Origin: Siphonodentalium dalli
Lineage: Eukaryota; Mollusca; Scaphopoda; Gadilida; Siphonodentaliidae
Reading direction: 5' to 3'
Assembly: GCA_032622095.1 (NCBI GenBank)
Contig: CP136069.1
Coordinates: 46,228,194 to 46,292,193 of the forward strand
DNA length: 64,000 bases
The position numbers were made by a program, and so were the translations under genes. The notes beneath the pieces were generated by a model. That model was not told the DNA's origin and searched no databases. It saw only the letters and a program-made list of their open reading frames with translations. This document shows, one piece after another, positions 24,701 through 36,083 of this stretch. Every line of letters starts with the position of its first letter. Position 1 is the stretch's first letter.

Positions 24701-25576
24701 ATCACGGAAGGGATGATATACTGCTCAGACTCGTCCTCTCCATTATCATGGGCAACGTACTCAAACAGCGTGCATGGAAACAGGAATAACAATGGATGTC
24801 ATTAACGTAAGTCACGAACGTGCCGGGCAACCAAGCATATAAATCACGTGGTTATTAACAATCTGAATCATAGTCCGTGAAATGAATCCTCTTTAAATGA
24901 GTTCTCGATTTATCTCGGATTGTGTCTCTCAAAGATCAACCGGATGTTTGTGATGATTAACGGTGGAAGGAATTTCCTATTCAGTGCCGTCCATCTGATG
25001 AACCTATATCATTCCATACCTTTATCTTTTATTTGCCTTTGATCTGCAAACTAATTTAAGCATTACTGCTTATGTGGCGGTCCGTCGCTGTCATCGCGCA
25101 AACTCCATGTGCTGTTTATCCCCCTCTATATATTTTGATAAGACGACTGTCACTGGCGACGTTTTTTGTTACAATCATGAACTACTTGGATTGTGCTGGT
25201 CTCACATGACGGCAGAGCATTGTAGTATCATAGAGCCAGTGCCTAGTGTCAGAAGTTTAGCTCTAGCTGCTGGAGGAGTGCTCACTGATTAATTGCTGGT
25301 AGCAAATTCTGGCTTATTAATGACTCCACCTGAACATGGGTAATGTATGGGTACGATTATACGTGTGACGTCATGGATTATTTGCAATAAATATACCGTA
25401 TCGCTCAAATGTTCGAGCGTATACACTTTTTATAGAGACAACAAATCACGTGACTTCGTAGTTGCGCAAAAAGTCCGGAATTAGCAATGAACCAATGTGA
25501 TGAAACGAAACATTTCTATTTCATAACTTCCGATGAATTCATATATGATATTGAATAATTATGTTATGTATTTATT
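24701..25576. other. Unassigned interval
   Basis: No recognisable gene, RNA or repeat boundary. Confidence 0.35.
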
Positions 25577-26153
25577 TGCACTCTAAATTCTGTTGGGTAA
25601 GATTTCAGACCAACGATTGTGTTAATCTGAAATCATCCGTGCAGTAAAATTATTTTGCGTGTTATTTTACTAAGTTTGTATAGTAAAAGCCACATTATTC
25701 CATTCGGGCCAATGGTTCATCACGACCTGAACACGCCGTGTTGCTAAAACAAAGCAAAAGTGGCTGACGATTTCGTTATCAGCAAGTTGAAAAAGAATAT
25801 TTTTTTCCCAGATATATTTGAATATACTGTCGCGAAAATAGTTGTTTTAACCCATAAATAATAAATAATAATAATAAATCCCCCAACATGAGTTTATTTG
25901 ACCCAATAATTAAGTAATTATTCACCCAATGTTGGATGTTGGGTAAAAAAACAACAATCGCCCAACGCAGAAGGGAAATTAATATTGGATAAAGTGTTAC
26001 CCTGCGTTGAGTAAAAACATGGCCCAACATTTGGTAAGATTGACCCAAATTGGGTAACATGTTTTGCCCGACAAAAAAGTTAAAAGTTTCTAAACGTTCG
26101 CGCGATGCTATGTGCACCATTGTGCTGGGTAAAAATTTTTACCCAATTTGGAC

Positions 26154-26177
26154 GGGGGGTGGGGGGGGGGGGGGGGG
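26154..26177 (+). repeat. G-run, candidate G-quadruplex
   Basis: A run of 23 G interrupted by a single T. C-runs on this strand also occur at 24,184-24,197, about 26,512-26,524 and about 26,686-26,701, at matching places of the paired repeats. Homopolymer length may be inaccurate in the assembly. Confidence 0.7.
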
Positions 26178-26705
26178 TTCCGGCCACATATGCTTTTGGT
26201 GGATGGGACCAACAAACAATTTTTTCCGCAACACAAAAATATTTTCCTGCAACTCTTTTTGCAATGAGTTTGGCTTAAAACACATCTATATGTAAATATT
26301 AACATAATTGACAAATTTCATGATGATCAGACAAACAGTATAGCCTGTAGCCCATGCTAATGGATTGAATTTTGAAATCCAAGATGGCCGCTGGCAGCCA
26401 TGTTTGTTTTGGCCGAATTACCCCAAAATGACTCGTTCCTATTTACATGTCAATGTTAACATCCATGACTAACAGTATGCACATAAATTCATATACAGCT
26501 GTTTACAGTGACCCCCCCCCCCCCATCCCACAAATATCTGTTTTAGTGTTAGAAGGGGGTGGGTGTCCAAAAATGGTCGGAAAAAATTGCCGAAAACGGA
26601 TAAAAATTTGGACGCGGGGGTGGGTGGGTCCCAACAAGGGTCGAAAGTAAAAAATCAGCATATGTGCCTGAAAAAAATTTCCGAGCCCCCACCCCCCCCC
26701 CGATT
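26160..26705 (+). repeat. Dispersed repeat with G- and C-runs (copy 2)
   Basis: Homologous to 23,740-24,215 in the same orientation, with the ordered blocks given there. This copy is longer by an insert around 26,400-26,470 and has C-runs at two places. Confidence 0.75.
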
Positions 26706-26742
26706 TGGGTAACATTTTAGCCAACGCGATTTAGAGTGTAAC

Positions 26743-27667
26743 CTAGCCTTGAAATAGTGTGTCTGTCATTTGCTGAATGGGATCCCTAGATGTAGAATTC
26801 AATGACGCTATCCCACACGGCGGGGTTAGCGTCACCAAATTCACCCTATTGGGGTCTCATTCTGTTTAGGCCTCAATTGCTATGGGAGACCTAGGATCAG
26901 ATTGAAGTTCCCCAGTTGAGCTTGGTGATGTTCACCCATTGGTTGTCTCGATTAATTTTTTTTCTGCAAATTAGGGGTTATAGAAACTGAACAGAAGGGA
27001 AAAGGTAACTAACAAATTTTAATTTGAGACTAAACATGTGGATACTTCCCAGAAGATGAGGCCTAACTATTTTTCAAAGAAAAAAGAAGTTTTTATTTTA
27101 TCGAATGTGATTATTGTGTCTAATTCGGCCGATTCAAATGGACCTTAGCAGCATCAATGTTGTAATTACAAAGTACACCATTTTGTGTTGATAAGTCCAC
27201 TTTATAATCACGCAGAATCTGAAGAGTTTATTGACAGAAGTATAGTTTTTTATATGTTCGAGTCAGTATAGCGCTACATAATAGAGATTACCAAATGATG
27301 CGTAATAAGTAAGGTGGGCATATATATTGTGTTGAATATCAAAGTATAGGTATACGTAAATGTCAATGTATCACAAGAATATAGGTAGGTAGGTACTTTT
27401 GTCCAGGATGGCGTAGCGTCCCGTCGATCTCGTTAATGATTAATCATTGCGTTTCCTGGTTTGTTGCACATGCTTCTTATATACACTTTTAGTGGTAAAT
27501 AGATAGCGAATGTCAAATTGATTTTTCTTAAGTAATTGAGCCGCACTTCGACAGAGTGCATGTGTACGATGTATAAAGACGACATAAACGTGTTGGGTCC
27601 CGTTGTTGGGTCAACAGGTAAGGTGTATATTGTGTCAGTCAGTGTATATGTGGATTTTTGATATTTA
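26743..27667. other. Unassigned interval
   Basis: AT-rich; no gene or repeat boundary that I can support. A sentence-like match ('gggaacctcattttgcttaggc' type) links 26,850-26,890 loosely to 44,440-44,480, which may be a shared old repeat. Confidence 0.35.
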
Positions 27668-27811
27668 ACAAATAACTCACTCTCGTTTCGACCAAGGTTA
27701 TGCAGTTATAAACGAAAAGTTTGACGACAAATTCTATAACTTTATACATATATATAATAAAGTTGTATTTACATACTAATAATCTTAATTGAAACTAGAG
27801 TTATTTCTTAT
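27668..27811. mobile_element. Fold-back element C1
   Basis: 'aataactcactctcgtttcg' and 'aaggttatgcagttataaac' are mirrored by 'taataatcttaattgaaac' and 'agagttatttctta'. Same family as 33,941-34,050, whose stem is better preserved. Confidence 0.55.
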
Positions 27812-28430
27812 CATTTAATCTCAGTATTGGTAAATATGGATTTCACCAATATAATTACTTATAATTAATGGATGCATCGCTATCAACAATACACTATTAG
27901 TCTGGTCGAATAAAGGTTTGACCTAGAATAATTTTGGACTAAATTGGTGTGTATACCATTTTGAAGAGAAATATATCTTCTATAACATATCCAAAATCCG
28001 CTTTGAACAATTTTTGTAATTCAAGATGGCGTCCAAGATGGCTGCCATTTACGTTAAATCAGTTATACGCAATTATAGTGAGAAAGTCTTGTAATGTGTA
28101 TACACTGGTATAAATTTCTGTGAAGCTAAGACATAACCCCACCGTTGTATTCCAAAATTGGAACTCCCCGTCATAAATGGCCGCCAAAATGGCGGCCGGA
28201 AGTGGAATTTATACGTTTTTCACTAATATCTTTAAGATAAGTTTCTACTGTTTGGAACTGGTTGCGAATTTTGACTTTGTTTTGTATTTAACATCTAACA
28301 GCAAAGAAAAATATGCCATTCATGGGCTCGCCACCTTTTCCGATCGCTCGAAAATTCGAATTTACAGAACGCGGTATAACATATCACAAAATATCACCAT
28401 TGGGATTCTAGTCATATTTCATCAAGAAAT

Positions 28431-28944
28431 TGGAAGAACTGTGCGATGTAAGTAATGCTTTCTACTTTTTTATGGATATTCCAACTCAATGTTACAAAAA
28501 TCGTCACTTTAGATCAGAATGGCTTCCAAAATGGCGGCCAAAATATGGAAAATTTTCAATATTGTCCCAGTGTGCCATGCAACTACTTATAAGTTGTTGT
28601 TGATGCACACATTTGACTATTCTGTCTTATATACATTGAAAACCAACATATCTGATGCACCTTGGTTAATTGTTACTATTGAAACCACTAAAATCACCAG
28701 AATTATTCAAATTTTTCTGTCACAAACTTTGCATTAAAATCGGCAAAATATTACTGTTCAGGTTTAAAACATTTACAAGTAAAATGGAAATTTCTTTTGG
28801 TATCAGCGGTGTTTATTGTTTTGATGTGTGCTAACTGTGTCACACTGAGGTGTTTTAGACAATATTGCTCAAGATGGCTTTCAAAATGGCAACCAAATTT
28901 GGTAAAATGTTGATTTGTCACATATATTACGAACATTATTTATG
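28431..28944 (+). repeat. Arm of a 0.5-kb inverted duplication
   Basis: This segment is repeated in inverse orientation at 33,047-33,559 with very high identity. It breaks sharply at 'tggaagaact' on one side and 'acgaacattatt' on the other. It spans the junction into the 1.6-kb direct duplication, so the inverted copy was made from the left flank plus the start of copy 1. It contains several CAAGATGGC/AAAATGGCGG motifs. Confidence 0.9.
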
Positions 28945-30323
28945 AATTTTTGCCGAAAACTTCTTTTGGGATTCTGTCTGTCTTTGAACGGAAATTGGCA
29001 GAACGTCGAGACGGAACTGAGAGGGATCATATTATGTGGCTACTCTGGCCCATTAGCATAACAAATTATTAACTTATATACTATTGTCATGAAAACCGTT
29101 TCATTCGTATTGCATACCAAACGCCATTAAGAGACACTCTGATATGATATATCTACACCAGTATGGATCGACTATGGGTAATTGTTCTCACAGAAAGTGT
29201 AGATCGAATAAAGTTTGAAACACTTTTTCTATTATCAAATTCAAACAGGAACAAGTTAAACATAAACGTACTTGACATAAACCGTGCCCCGGTACATATG
29301 ATAATAATGAACATATGTCACTCGCTTTATACACATACACCTCACCTACTACTACACAGCCACACATGGAAATGCCCATACACCAAACACATGGCCATGT
29401 AGCCATGAGTAAACATACAGGCACACCAGGTATACTCCTACACCTCACCTATGACCGTAGTCACGACCTGTATACATATTCACTACATTCATGAACATAC
29501 AGTAACATCCTGTATACCTATTCGTCTCACCATTAGTAATACATCCACTCCGTGTATATGTATATATTTACCACATGCATGGCCATATAGGTACTCAGGA
29601 TATACACCCAAACGATGAAAACATAGTCACTCCCGGTATATATTATCGCCACATTCGTGAGCATACATTACTTGTATACATATTTGCCTCACCAGGGGTC
29701 ATAAAGTCACTCCCTGCATATATATTTGCGACACCCATGGCCATATATCCACTCAAAAGATACATATACACCAACCCAAAACAACAGAGTCATTACACGT
29801 ATATATAGTATACATATAAACCTCACCAATGGCGTTACAGTCCTTCTAGATATACCAATGTCCCGCACCGCTCACACGGCCATTCATACACTTCATACGT
29901 GGATATAGACCTCACCATGACAATTCAGCCTCTCGCTGTGTACTCATAAACCACACCCGTGGTCATACAGTCACTCCCTGTATACCAATCATCCATCATT
30001 AATTTTGCCACACTGGCACTCCATATATACATATTGGCCACATCATGGCAATATAGCCATGTAATATATACAAGGGCTCGCGCCTTGCAGGTAATGAGTC
30101 GAAACGTAATGTGACATTTTCTTAGTATGGCACATATTCAGCGATCTGCAACTGATGTTAATCTTATCCAAACATTTGGCATCTTTTAAACTCATTGGGA
30201 GCAATTTCCAAAAATGTCTAAACACTACATTTGGCATAAAATAAAATCTTGTTTTTTTGTGGGGTAAGTTCTAAAACTATTTTCAAAATTTCATTAAACT
30301 GCTGCAGGACCCAGCTTCCAACT
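28718..30323 (+). repeat. 1.6-kb direct duplication, copy 1
   Basis: Matches 30,344-31,952 base for base with only isolated differences (for example 'cacactgagg' against 'cacaatgagg', and a 3-bp insertion near 31,300 in copy 2). The offset is 1,626 bp, rising to 1,629 bp. The unit has no convincing gene. Its second half (29,290-30,070) is a degenerate array of about 60 bp modules built from 'catacagtcactccctgtat' and 'ccacacccgtgg'-like blocks. The short ORFs duplicated in both copies are not supported. Confidence 0.95.
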
Positions 30324-30343
30324 GCATAACAGACATCCTCCCC

Positions 30344-31952
30344 TGTCACAAACTTTGCATTAAAATCGGCAAAATATTACTGTTCAGGTTTAAAACATTT
30401 ACAAGTAAAATGGAAATTTCTTTTGGTATCAGCGGTGTTTATTGTTTTGATGTGTGCTAACTGTGTCACAATGAGGTGTTTTAGACAATATTGCTCAAGA
30501 TGGCTTTCAAAATGGCAACCAAATTTGGTAAAATGTTGATTTGTCACATATATTACGAACATTATTTATGAATTTTTGCCGAAAACTTCTTTTGGGATTC
30601 TGTCTGTCTTTGAACGGAAATTGGCAGAACGTCGAGACGGAACTGAGAGGGATCATATTATGTGGCTACTCTGGCCCATTAGCATAACAAATTATTAACT
30701 TATATACTATTGTCATGAAAACCGTTTCATTCGTATTGCATACCAAACGCCATTAAGAGACACTCTGATATGATATATCTACACCAGTATGGATCGACTA
30801 TGGGTAATTGTTCTCACAGAAAGTGTAGATCGAATAAAGTTTGAAACACTTTTTCTATTATCAAATTCAAACAGGAACAAGTTAAACATAAACGTACTTG
30901 ACATAAACCGTGCCCCGGTACATATGATAATAATGAACATATGTCACTCGCTTTATACACATACACCTCACCTACTACTACACAGCCACACATGGAAATG
31001 CCCATACACCAAACACATGGCCATGTAGCCATGAGTAAACATACAGGCACACCAGGTATACTCCTACACCTCACCTATGACCGTAGTCACGACCTGTATA
31101 CATATTCACTACATTCATGAACATACAGTAACATCCTGTATACCTATTCGTCTCACCATTAGTAATACATCCACTCCGTGTATATGTATATATTTACCAC
31201 ATGCATGGCCATATAGGTACTCAGGATATACACCCAAACGATGAAAACATAGTCACTCCCGGTATATATTATCGCCACATTCGTGAGCATACATTACTTC
31301 TTGTATACATATTTGCCTCACCAGGGGTCATAAAGTCACTCCCTGCATATATATTTGCGACACCCATGGCCATATATCCACTCAAAAGATACATATACAC
31401 CAACCCAAAACAACAGAGTCATTACACGTATATATAGTATACATATAAACCTCACCAATGGCGTTACAGTCCTTCTAGATATACCAATGTCCCGCACCGC
31501 TCACACGGCCATTCATACACTTCATACGTGGATATAGACCTCACCATGACAATTCAGCCTCTCGCTGTGTACTCATAAACCACACCCGTGGTCATACAGT
31601 CACTCCCTGTATACCAATCATCCATCATTAATTTTGCCACACTGGCACTCCATATATACATATTGGCCACATCATGGCAATATAGCCATGTAATATATAC
31701 AAGGGCTCGCGCCTTGCAGGTAATGAGTCGAAACGTAATGTGACATTTTCTTAGTATGGCACATATTCAGCGATCTGCAACTGATGTTAATCTTATCCAA
31801 ACATTTGGCATCTTTTAAACTCATTGGGAGCAATTTCCAAAAATGTCTAAACACTACATTTGGCATAAAATAAAATCTTGTTTTTTTGTGGGGTAAGTTC
31901 TAAAACTATTTTCAAAATTTCATTAAACTGCTGCAGGACCCAGCTTCCAACT
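30344..31952 (+). repeat. 1.6-kb direct duplication, copy 2
   Basis: Second copy of the unit at 28,718-30,323. The 20-bp joint before it ('acagacatcctcccc') recurs after this copy at about 32,050, but here separated from the unit by some 90 bp of extra sequence. Copy 1 therefore seems to have lost that stretch, or the duplication arose by recombination at this motif. Confidence 0.95.
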
Positions 31953-32329
31953 CAACATTCATGTCATTAGAACGGGGATCACTTTGTCTGCGAGAAATTG
32001 GGACCTTGGTCATCATATATGTAGCCTCGAATCTTCTGTAGTATGCCTAACAGACATCCTCCCCTTTCTTTTGACATCCATACATTTATGTGCCACTATC
32101 ATTGTGTGGGGAATAGGATAGGATGCAAGCCATTATTTATTTCACTATACTTATATTGACAAACGGAAAGGCCTTATGGTCCGTCAGCCAGTGCTCCATT
32201 CTGACTTGTTATTGTCATTCCGGAGGGCTAGGTGTGATTTTTGTTGACGCGGACAAATGTGACACCTTGTCATATACCCACTTACATATATTTGTTAGCC
32301 TACACTTACCTGTATTGGTTGGTTGTCTG

Positions 32330-32925
32330 TATTGGTTAACCTATGACCATAATCACTCCAGGTGTATATATACCTATCAATTACCATACAGTCCTTCTAG
32401 ATATACATATACCACACACAGACGGCCATTCGTACACTTCAGACTTGCAAAACTACAGCTCAACCATGACAATTCAGCCACTCGCTGTATTCTTACACAC
32501 CACATCCGTGAGTATTCATCTATTCACTGTATACCGTTACACAGCAATGACAATACAACCACAACAGATAAACATGTACATCCCAGACATGACCATGGTG
32601 TCACTATCTAAATTCACAATCCCGCCAGTGACCACCAAACTGCACTACAGGTATGCATACACACTTCAACAACATTGACCCTGCAGTCATTCCATGTACA
32701 CATATACACATTGCCCATAACCATACAACCACTCCACATTTATCCATACACCCCATCCATTATACAGCGAACGCATGTATACATATACACACACCCATGG
32801 CAATACAGCCACCCAATGTACACCTGGACATCCCACACATGACCACAGTCACTCCATATATACACACAACACATATGGACAATGTAGCTAATCTCGCTAT
32901 ACACATACACCACTTTCAAAATTGA
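32330..32925 (+). repeat. Degenerate 60-bp module array, third block
   Basis: It continues the 'acatataccacacacagacg', 'catgacaattcagccactc', 'cacacccatggcaatacagc' style of module found inside the two 1.6-kb copies, but is more diverged. Open frames here (32123-32611 and 32343-32678) overlap in two frames and reflect the stop-poor repeat. Confidence 0.55.
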
Positions 32926-33046
32926 AATTTTCGCAAAATCCATACTGCGTCTTAAGGTTCTGGGACAACCAGAATATAACATTTAGTTGACTAAGTAGCA
33001 TTTTAATAACCAAGTGAGTCACAATCTGCTACCTTTTCGGTACAGC

Positions 33047-33559
33047 AGTGAATAATGTTCGTAATATATGTGACAAATCAACATTTTACCAAATTTGGTT
33101 GCCATTTTGAAAGCCATCTTGAGCAATATTGTCTAAAACACCTCAGTGTGACACAGTTAGCACACATCAAAACAATAAACACCGCTGATACCAAAAGAAA
33201 TTTCCATTTTACTTGTAAATGTTTTAAACCTGAACAGTAATATTTTGCCGATTTTAATGCAAAGTTTGTGACAGAAAAATTTGAATAATTCTGGTGATTT
33301 TAGTGGTTTCAATAGTAACAATTACCAAGGTGCATCAGATATGTTGGTTTTCAATGTATATAAGACAGAATAGTCAAATGTGTGCATCAACAACAACTTA
33401 TAAGTAGTTGCATGGCACACTGGGACAATATTGAAAATTTTCCATATTTTGGCCGCCATTTTGGAAGCCATTCTGATCTAAAGTGACGATTTTTGTAACA
33501 TTGAGTTGGAATATCCATAAAAAAGTAGAAAGCATTACTTACATCGCACAGTTCTTCCA
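33047..33559 (-). repeat. Inverted copy of 28,431-28,944
   Basis: Reverse complement of the segment spanning the left flank and start of the 1.6-kb copy 1. At the base where copies 1 and 2 differ (28,848 against 30,474) it matches copy 1, which suggests copy 1 was the source. A small hairpin element (33,564) sits directly at its outer breakpoint. Confidence 0.9.
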
Positions 33560-33563
33560 TAAA

Positions 33564-33651
33564 GATGTAACCGTGAGGTAAGTGGTCATAACTTGTATGT
33601 AAAACCCTTCGGGTTTTATACAAGTCATGTCCACTTACCTCACGGTTACAT
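33564..33651. mobile_element. 88-bp hairpin with CTTCGG loop
   Basis: A long stem ('gatgtaaccgtgaggtaagt' against 'acttacctcacggttacatc'), a short mismatch, then 'aaaaccc-ttcg-ggtttt' at the apex. In RNA this apex would form the very stable C(UUCG)G tetraloop. It sits at the inversion breakpoint. It may be a small fold-back insertion. Confidence 0.7.
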
Positions 33652-33699
33652 CTCCATAAAAACAGTCCTCATGACAGTTAATCCTTATATATTAATTAA

Positions 33700-33945
33700 A
33701 TGCAGTGACTGCCGATAGCAAAATCATTTTCGTTAGTTGATCGCAGATAGAAGCGTCCCGATTCGAGTGGTAAATATTTACAATTTAGCGTAGTTCAGGC
33801 AATGTTTTCTATGGAGTGGTATGCTTGATTTGCTTGAGACTTTCGGTGATGTTAGTAGAATGCTACAATCCTCCAGTTGGCATAGCACCTGAATACTAAT
33901 TTACCAGTTTCACACACCCGAACAAGTACATAATATGTCTTTAAG
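33700..33945 (+). repeat. Solo copy of a long-TIR arm
   Basis: Blocks 'gatcgcagatagaagcgtcc', 'gtaaatatttacaattt', 'gttttctatggagtggta' and 'actttcggtgatgttagtag' match the right arm of the element at 7,187-8,310 in the same order. The rest of the element is absent. Confidence 0.7.
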
Positions 33946-34050
33946 TTATGCAGTTATAACCGAAAAGTTTGAAGATAAATCTTATAACAAGCGTAGCGCA
34001 GTCATAGAAATTGTATCTTCAAACTTTTCTGTTATAACTCATAACCTTAA
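33941..34050. mobile_element. Fold-back element C2
   Basis: 'ttaagttatgcagttataac' pairs with 'gttataactcataaccttaa', and 'cgaaaagtttgaagata' with 'tatcttcaaacttttc'. The loop is about 40 bp. Same family as 27,668-27,811. Confidence 0.7.
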
Positions 34051-34690
34051 TCGAAACAAGAGTTATTTCTTAAAATTTAATCCGCCTTTTCACAAGAGGA
34101 CCACCAAAAAGTAGAAGTTAGAAGTATAACGAGCGAACAACATTGGGACTATTTCCAACGAAAAAGACACGTGAAGTTGAAAGAGACACCTGTCACTCAT
34201 TGCGCGTCGGCGTTTCAGCAATGTTGATTGGCTTGTCGCAACTGATTTCATATTGCCGGGCACCGAGCAGCTTGTGTTGCACGTGCGACTGATATTCGAC
34301 TGCGGTGGCACACAAATACTTGTTAGATATAATTTCCGTGTTTCATTTCTTTTATTTGCAAATGTTCCTTCTTGTTGATTTGTCTTATTACTTGTGCACT
34401 GAATATTAGGATCTAGTACGGTTATTGTCAGTACAGTCATACCCGAAGGAATTACGATGCAGCACCGTTATTTCAATGGTAGGAAAGTATCGAACAATTT
34501 CCATGTACATTTTTAGGCATGTGGTATAGGCGTGGTCACTCGGCGCTGCTGTCATTTCTGTAGCGGGAGTGTAATCAAGAAATTTAAGTCGTAGAGAAAC
34601 AACCTAACTGGCAAAGTGTGTGGCAGCCAATTGTTTCACAGTATTCCGTGGATTGACAGCTAATGACCAAATTATATAAACATTTCCTCA
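34051..34690. other. Unassigned interval
   Basis: A minus-strand ORF of 116 codons (34090-34440) has no recognised domain. No other signals. Confidence 0.35.
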
Positions 34691-34734
34691 TGTTCCATGC
34701 ATCATTAGCAGTCACTGAACACTATATGTAATCT

Positions 34735-35860
34735 ATTCTCCTCTGAGGAGATGGCTCTATATAAGCATCTGATGCTTGTTGTCAAATCCTCTTCCTCCCT
34801 TCTTGTCTTCTATTCATACATGTGTCATGTTTTATAATTATATAATTTTGGGAAGAAATAAAATATTGTTTAAATCAGCAGTCGGACCTCCAGAGAGCTT
34901 GGATCGCCACCTCTCAAGATGAACTCGCCACCGCTAATTCCAATTAGTGTCACCAACATGCTGGACGCCATGCATGTCACGCCTTGTCTGAGCTGGTCAC
35001 TCCACGCTCACAAAGGCGGATACCAGCTGATTCTGGATTTCCAGACCGGCCCGGCAAAGCTCTTTTCAGGGCTCCCTACCGGGAACGGACCGGATAATAC
35101 CAGATCAGCACGGAAACCTCGACAGAAGATGAAGAAAAAGAAGACGAAAACACCATCAAGAAAAAAGAGAGATGCCGATAGACTCGCTGCGTGGAAAGCT
35201 AAAAAGCCGACAGGATCACCACCAGTCGACTCCGCCCATCCAGCTGCGATCCCGGCCCAGTCTGTCGCCCAGGAGATGGAACCACCATCACCACTACCAT
35301 CACGGCCAGATGAAGAAGACCCCTCTGACTTTGTTCCGAAGACTCCGGAGTTACTCCGGAGTGAAGACTCCGGAGTTACTCCGGAGTATCACGAGCCGGA
35401 GCCTTCACCCAAAGCAGAATCCACCGAATCCAAGAGAGAAAGCGACACTGACACCGAGGTCGATGAATGGGAAGATGAGCCTTCACCCACAAAATCTTGG
35501 GTCTATGCAGACGATCCCGATAACTACTCCACCTCCGACTCTGACTCTGAAGATGAGCCTCCACCACCATCACCATCGAGTGCTCCACCACCAAAAAAGA
35601 AGAAACGAAAAAACAACAAGAAAAAGAACAAAAAGAAAAAGAACAAAACATCACTTAACAGTTAGAATCCCACCTCACCCGACCCTCCTGATCCACGACC
35701 TAGACATATTGTACTCACAAAACCAAGAAAATCTAAGACAGGGCGTAAGGGCGACCTCCGGGTGAGCCCATACCGTCCTCGTGCCGCCCTGCGGGCGGGC
35801 ACGCAAATCCTGTTCCTACTACATGCATAATGGCTGGGAATAAAGCATTACTTACTTACG
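34735..35860 (+). mobile_element. Non-LTR-type retroelement with ORF1 only
   Basis: It is organised as a leader, one ORF (34,919-35,665), a GC-rich 3' untranslated region ('gccctgcgggcgggcacgc'), AATAAA at 35,839-35,844, and a terminal run of TTAC repeats (35,848-35,859). A tetranucleotide 3' tail rather than an LTR is typical of LINE-class insertions. No reverse transcriptase follows, so it is non-autonomous or a captured ORF1. The left boundary is uncertain; a TATA-like 'ctatataag' lies at about 34,755. Confidence 0.6.
34919..35665 (+). CDS. LINE ORF1-like basic/acidic protein
   Basis: A 248-codon ORF beginning at ATG and ending at TAG. Residues 1-60 form a hydrophobic/polar head with a SWSL...GGYQL segment. 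Residues 65-95 are strongly basic (KKKKTKTPSRKKRDADR, then LAAWKAKK). Residues 100-225 are proline-, acid- and serine-rich and disordered-looking, with a small internal repeat of 'actccggagt' at 35,340-35,385. The C-terminus is a lysine block (KKKKRKNNKKK). The 'RKKRDADRLAAWKAKK' style is like the short ORF1/gag-like proteins of invertebrate LINE-related elements, from memory of the family style only. A nucleic-acid-binding role is inferred from the basic segments. It is intact, so the insertion may be recent. Alternative: a lineage-specific host gene derived from such an element. Confidence 0.6.
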   Translation: MNSPPLIPISVTNMLDAMHVTPCLSWSLHAHKGGYQLILDFQTGPAKLFSGLPTGNGPDNTRSARKPRQKMKKKKTKTPSRKKRDADRLAAWKAKKPTGSPPVDSAHPAAIPAQSVAQEMEPPSPLPSRPDEEDPSDFVPKTPELLRSEDSGVTPEYHEPEPSPKAESTESKRESDTDTEVDEWEDEPSPTKSWVYADDPDNYSTSDSDSEDEPPPPSPSSAPPPKKKKRKNNKKKNKKKKNKTSLNS

Positions 35861-36083
35861 GTAACCGAAATACTTTCTTCCATATGGCTCTGAAACTATA
35901 CATTCTCCGGCATAAAATTATAAAATCGCCAGATGATGTTGCCAGTCCTTTTGTGTAAGTTACTATTTGGATATTTACTACCCAAAAAAGGAACACTTCT
36001 GCATTTGTATTGTGTGTTCATATCTCTATCATCGGCTTTTACTTCATGAACATCCCTCCAGTTGAATAATAGACCATTTCGTT

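Larger units (their letters stand above)
25577..26742. mobile_element. TIR element hosting another repeat (1.17 kb)
   Basis: The left end 'ttgcactctaaattctgttg' pairs with the right end 'caacgcgatttagagtgtaa'. Just inside the left half (25,890-26,145) are many alternating 'cccaatgttgggt' and 'acccaaattgggt' mini-palindromes. From 26,150 to 26,705 it contains the second copy of the repeat seen at 23,740-24,215, apparently inserted within it. No transposase. The minus ORF 25779-26120 reads the palindromic array. Confidence 0.55.

Noticed and set aside
32123-32678. 162- and 111-codon overlapping ORFs
   Set aside because: They read the same 'cacacatgg...catacag' modules in two frames; repeat composition explains the openness.
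28751-33240. 61-codon ORF present three times
   Set aside because: The repetition comes from the duplication and inversion of the DNA segment, not from gene conservation; no family features.
35172-35765. 197-codon ORF overlapping ORF1
   Set aside because: A shadow frame of the lysine/proline-rich ORF1; its composition is the frame-shifted image of the real one.
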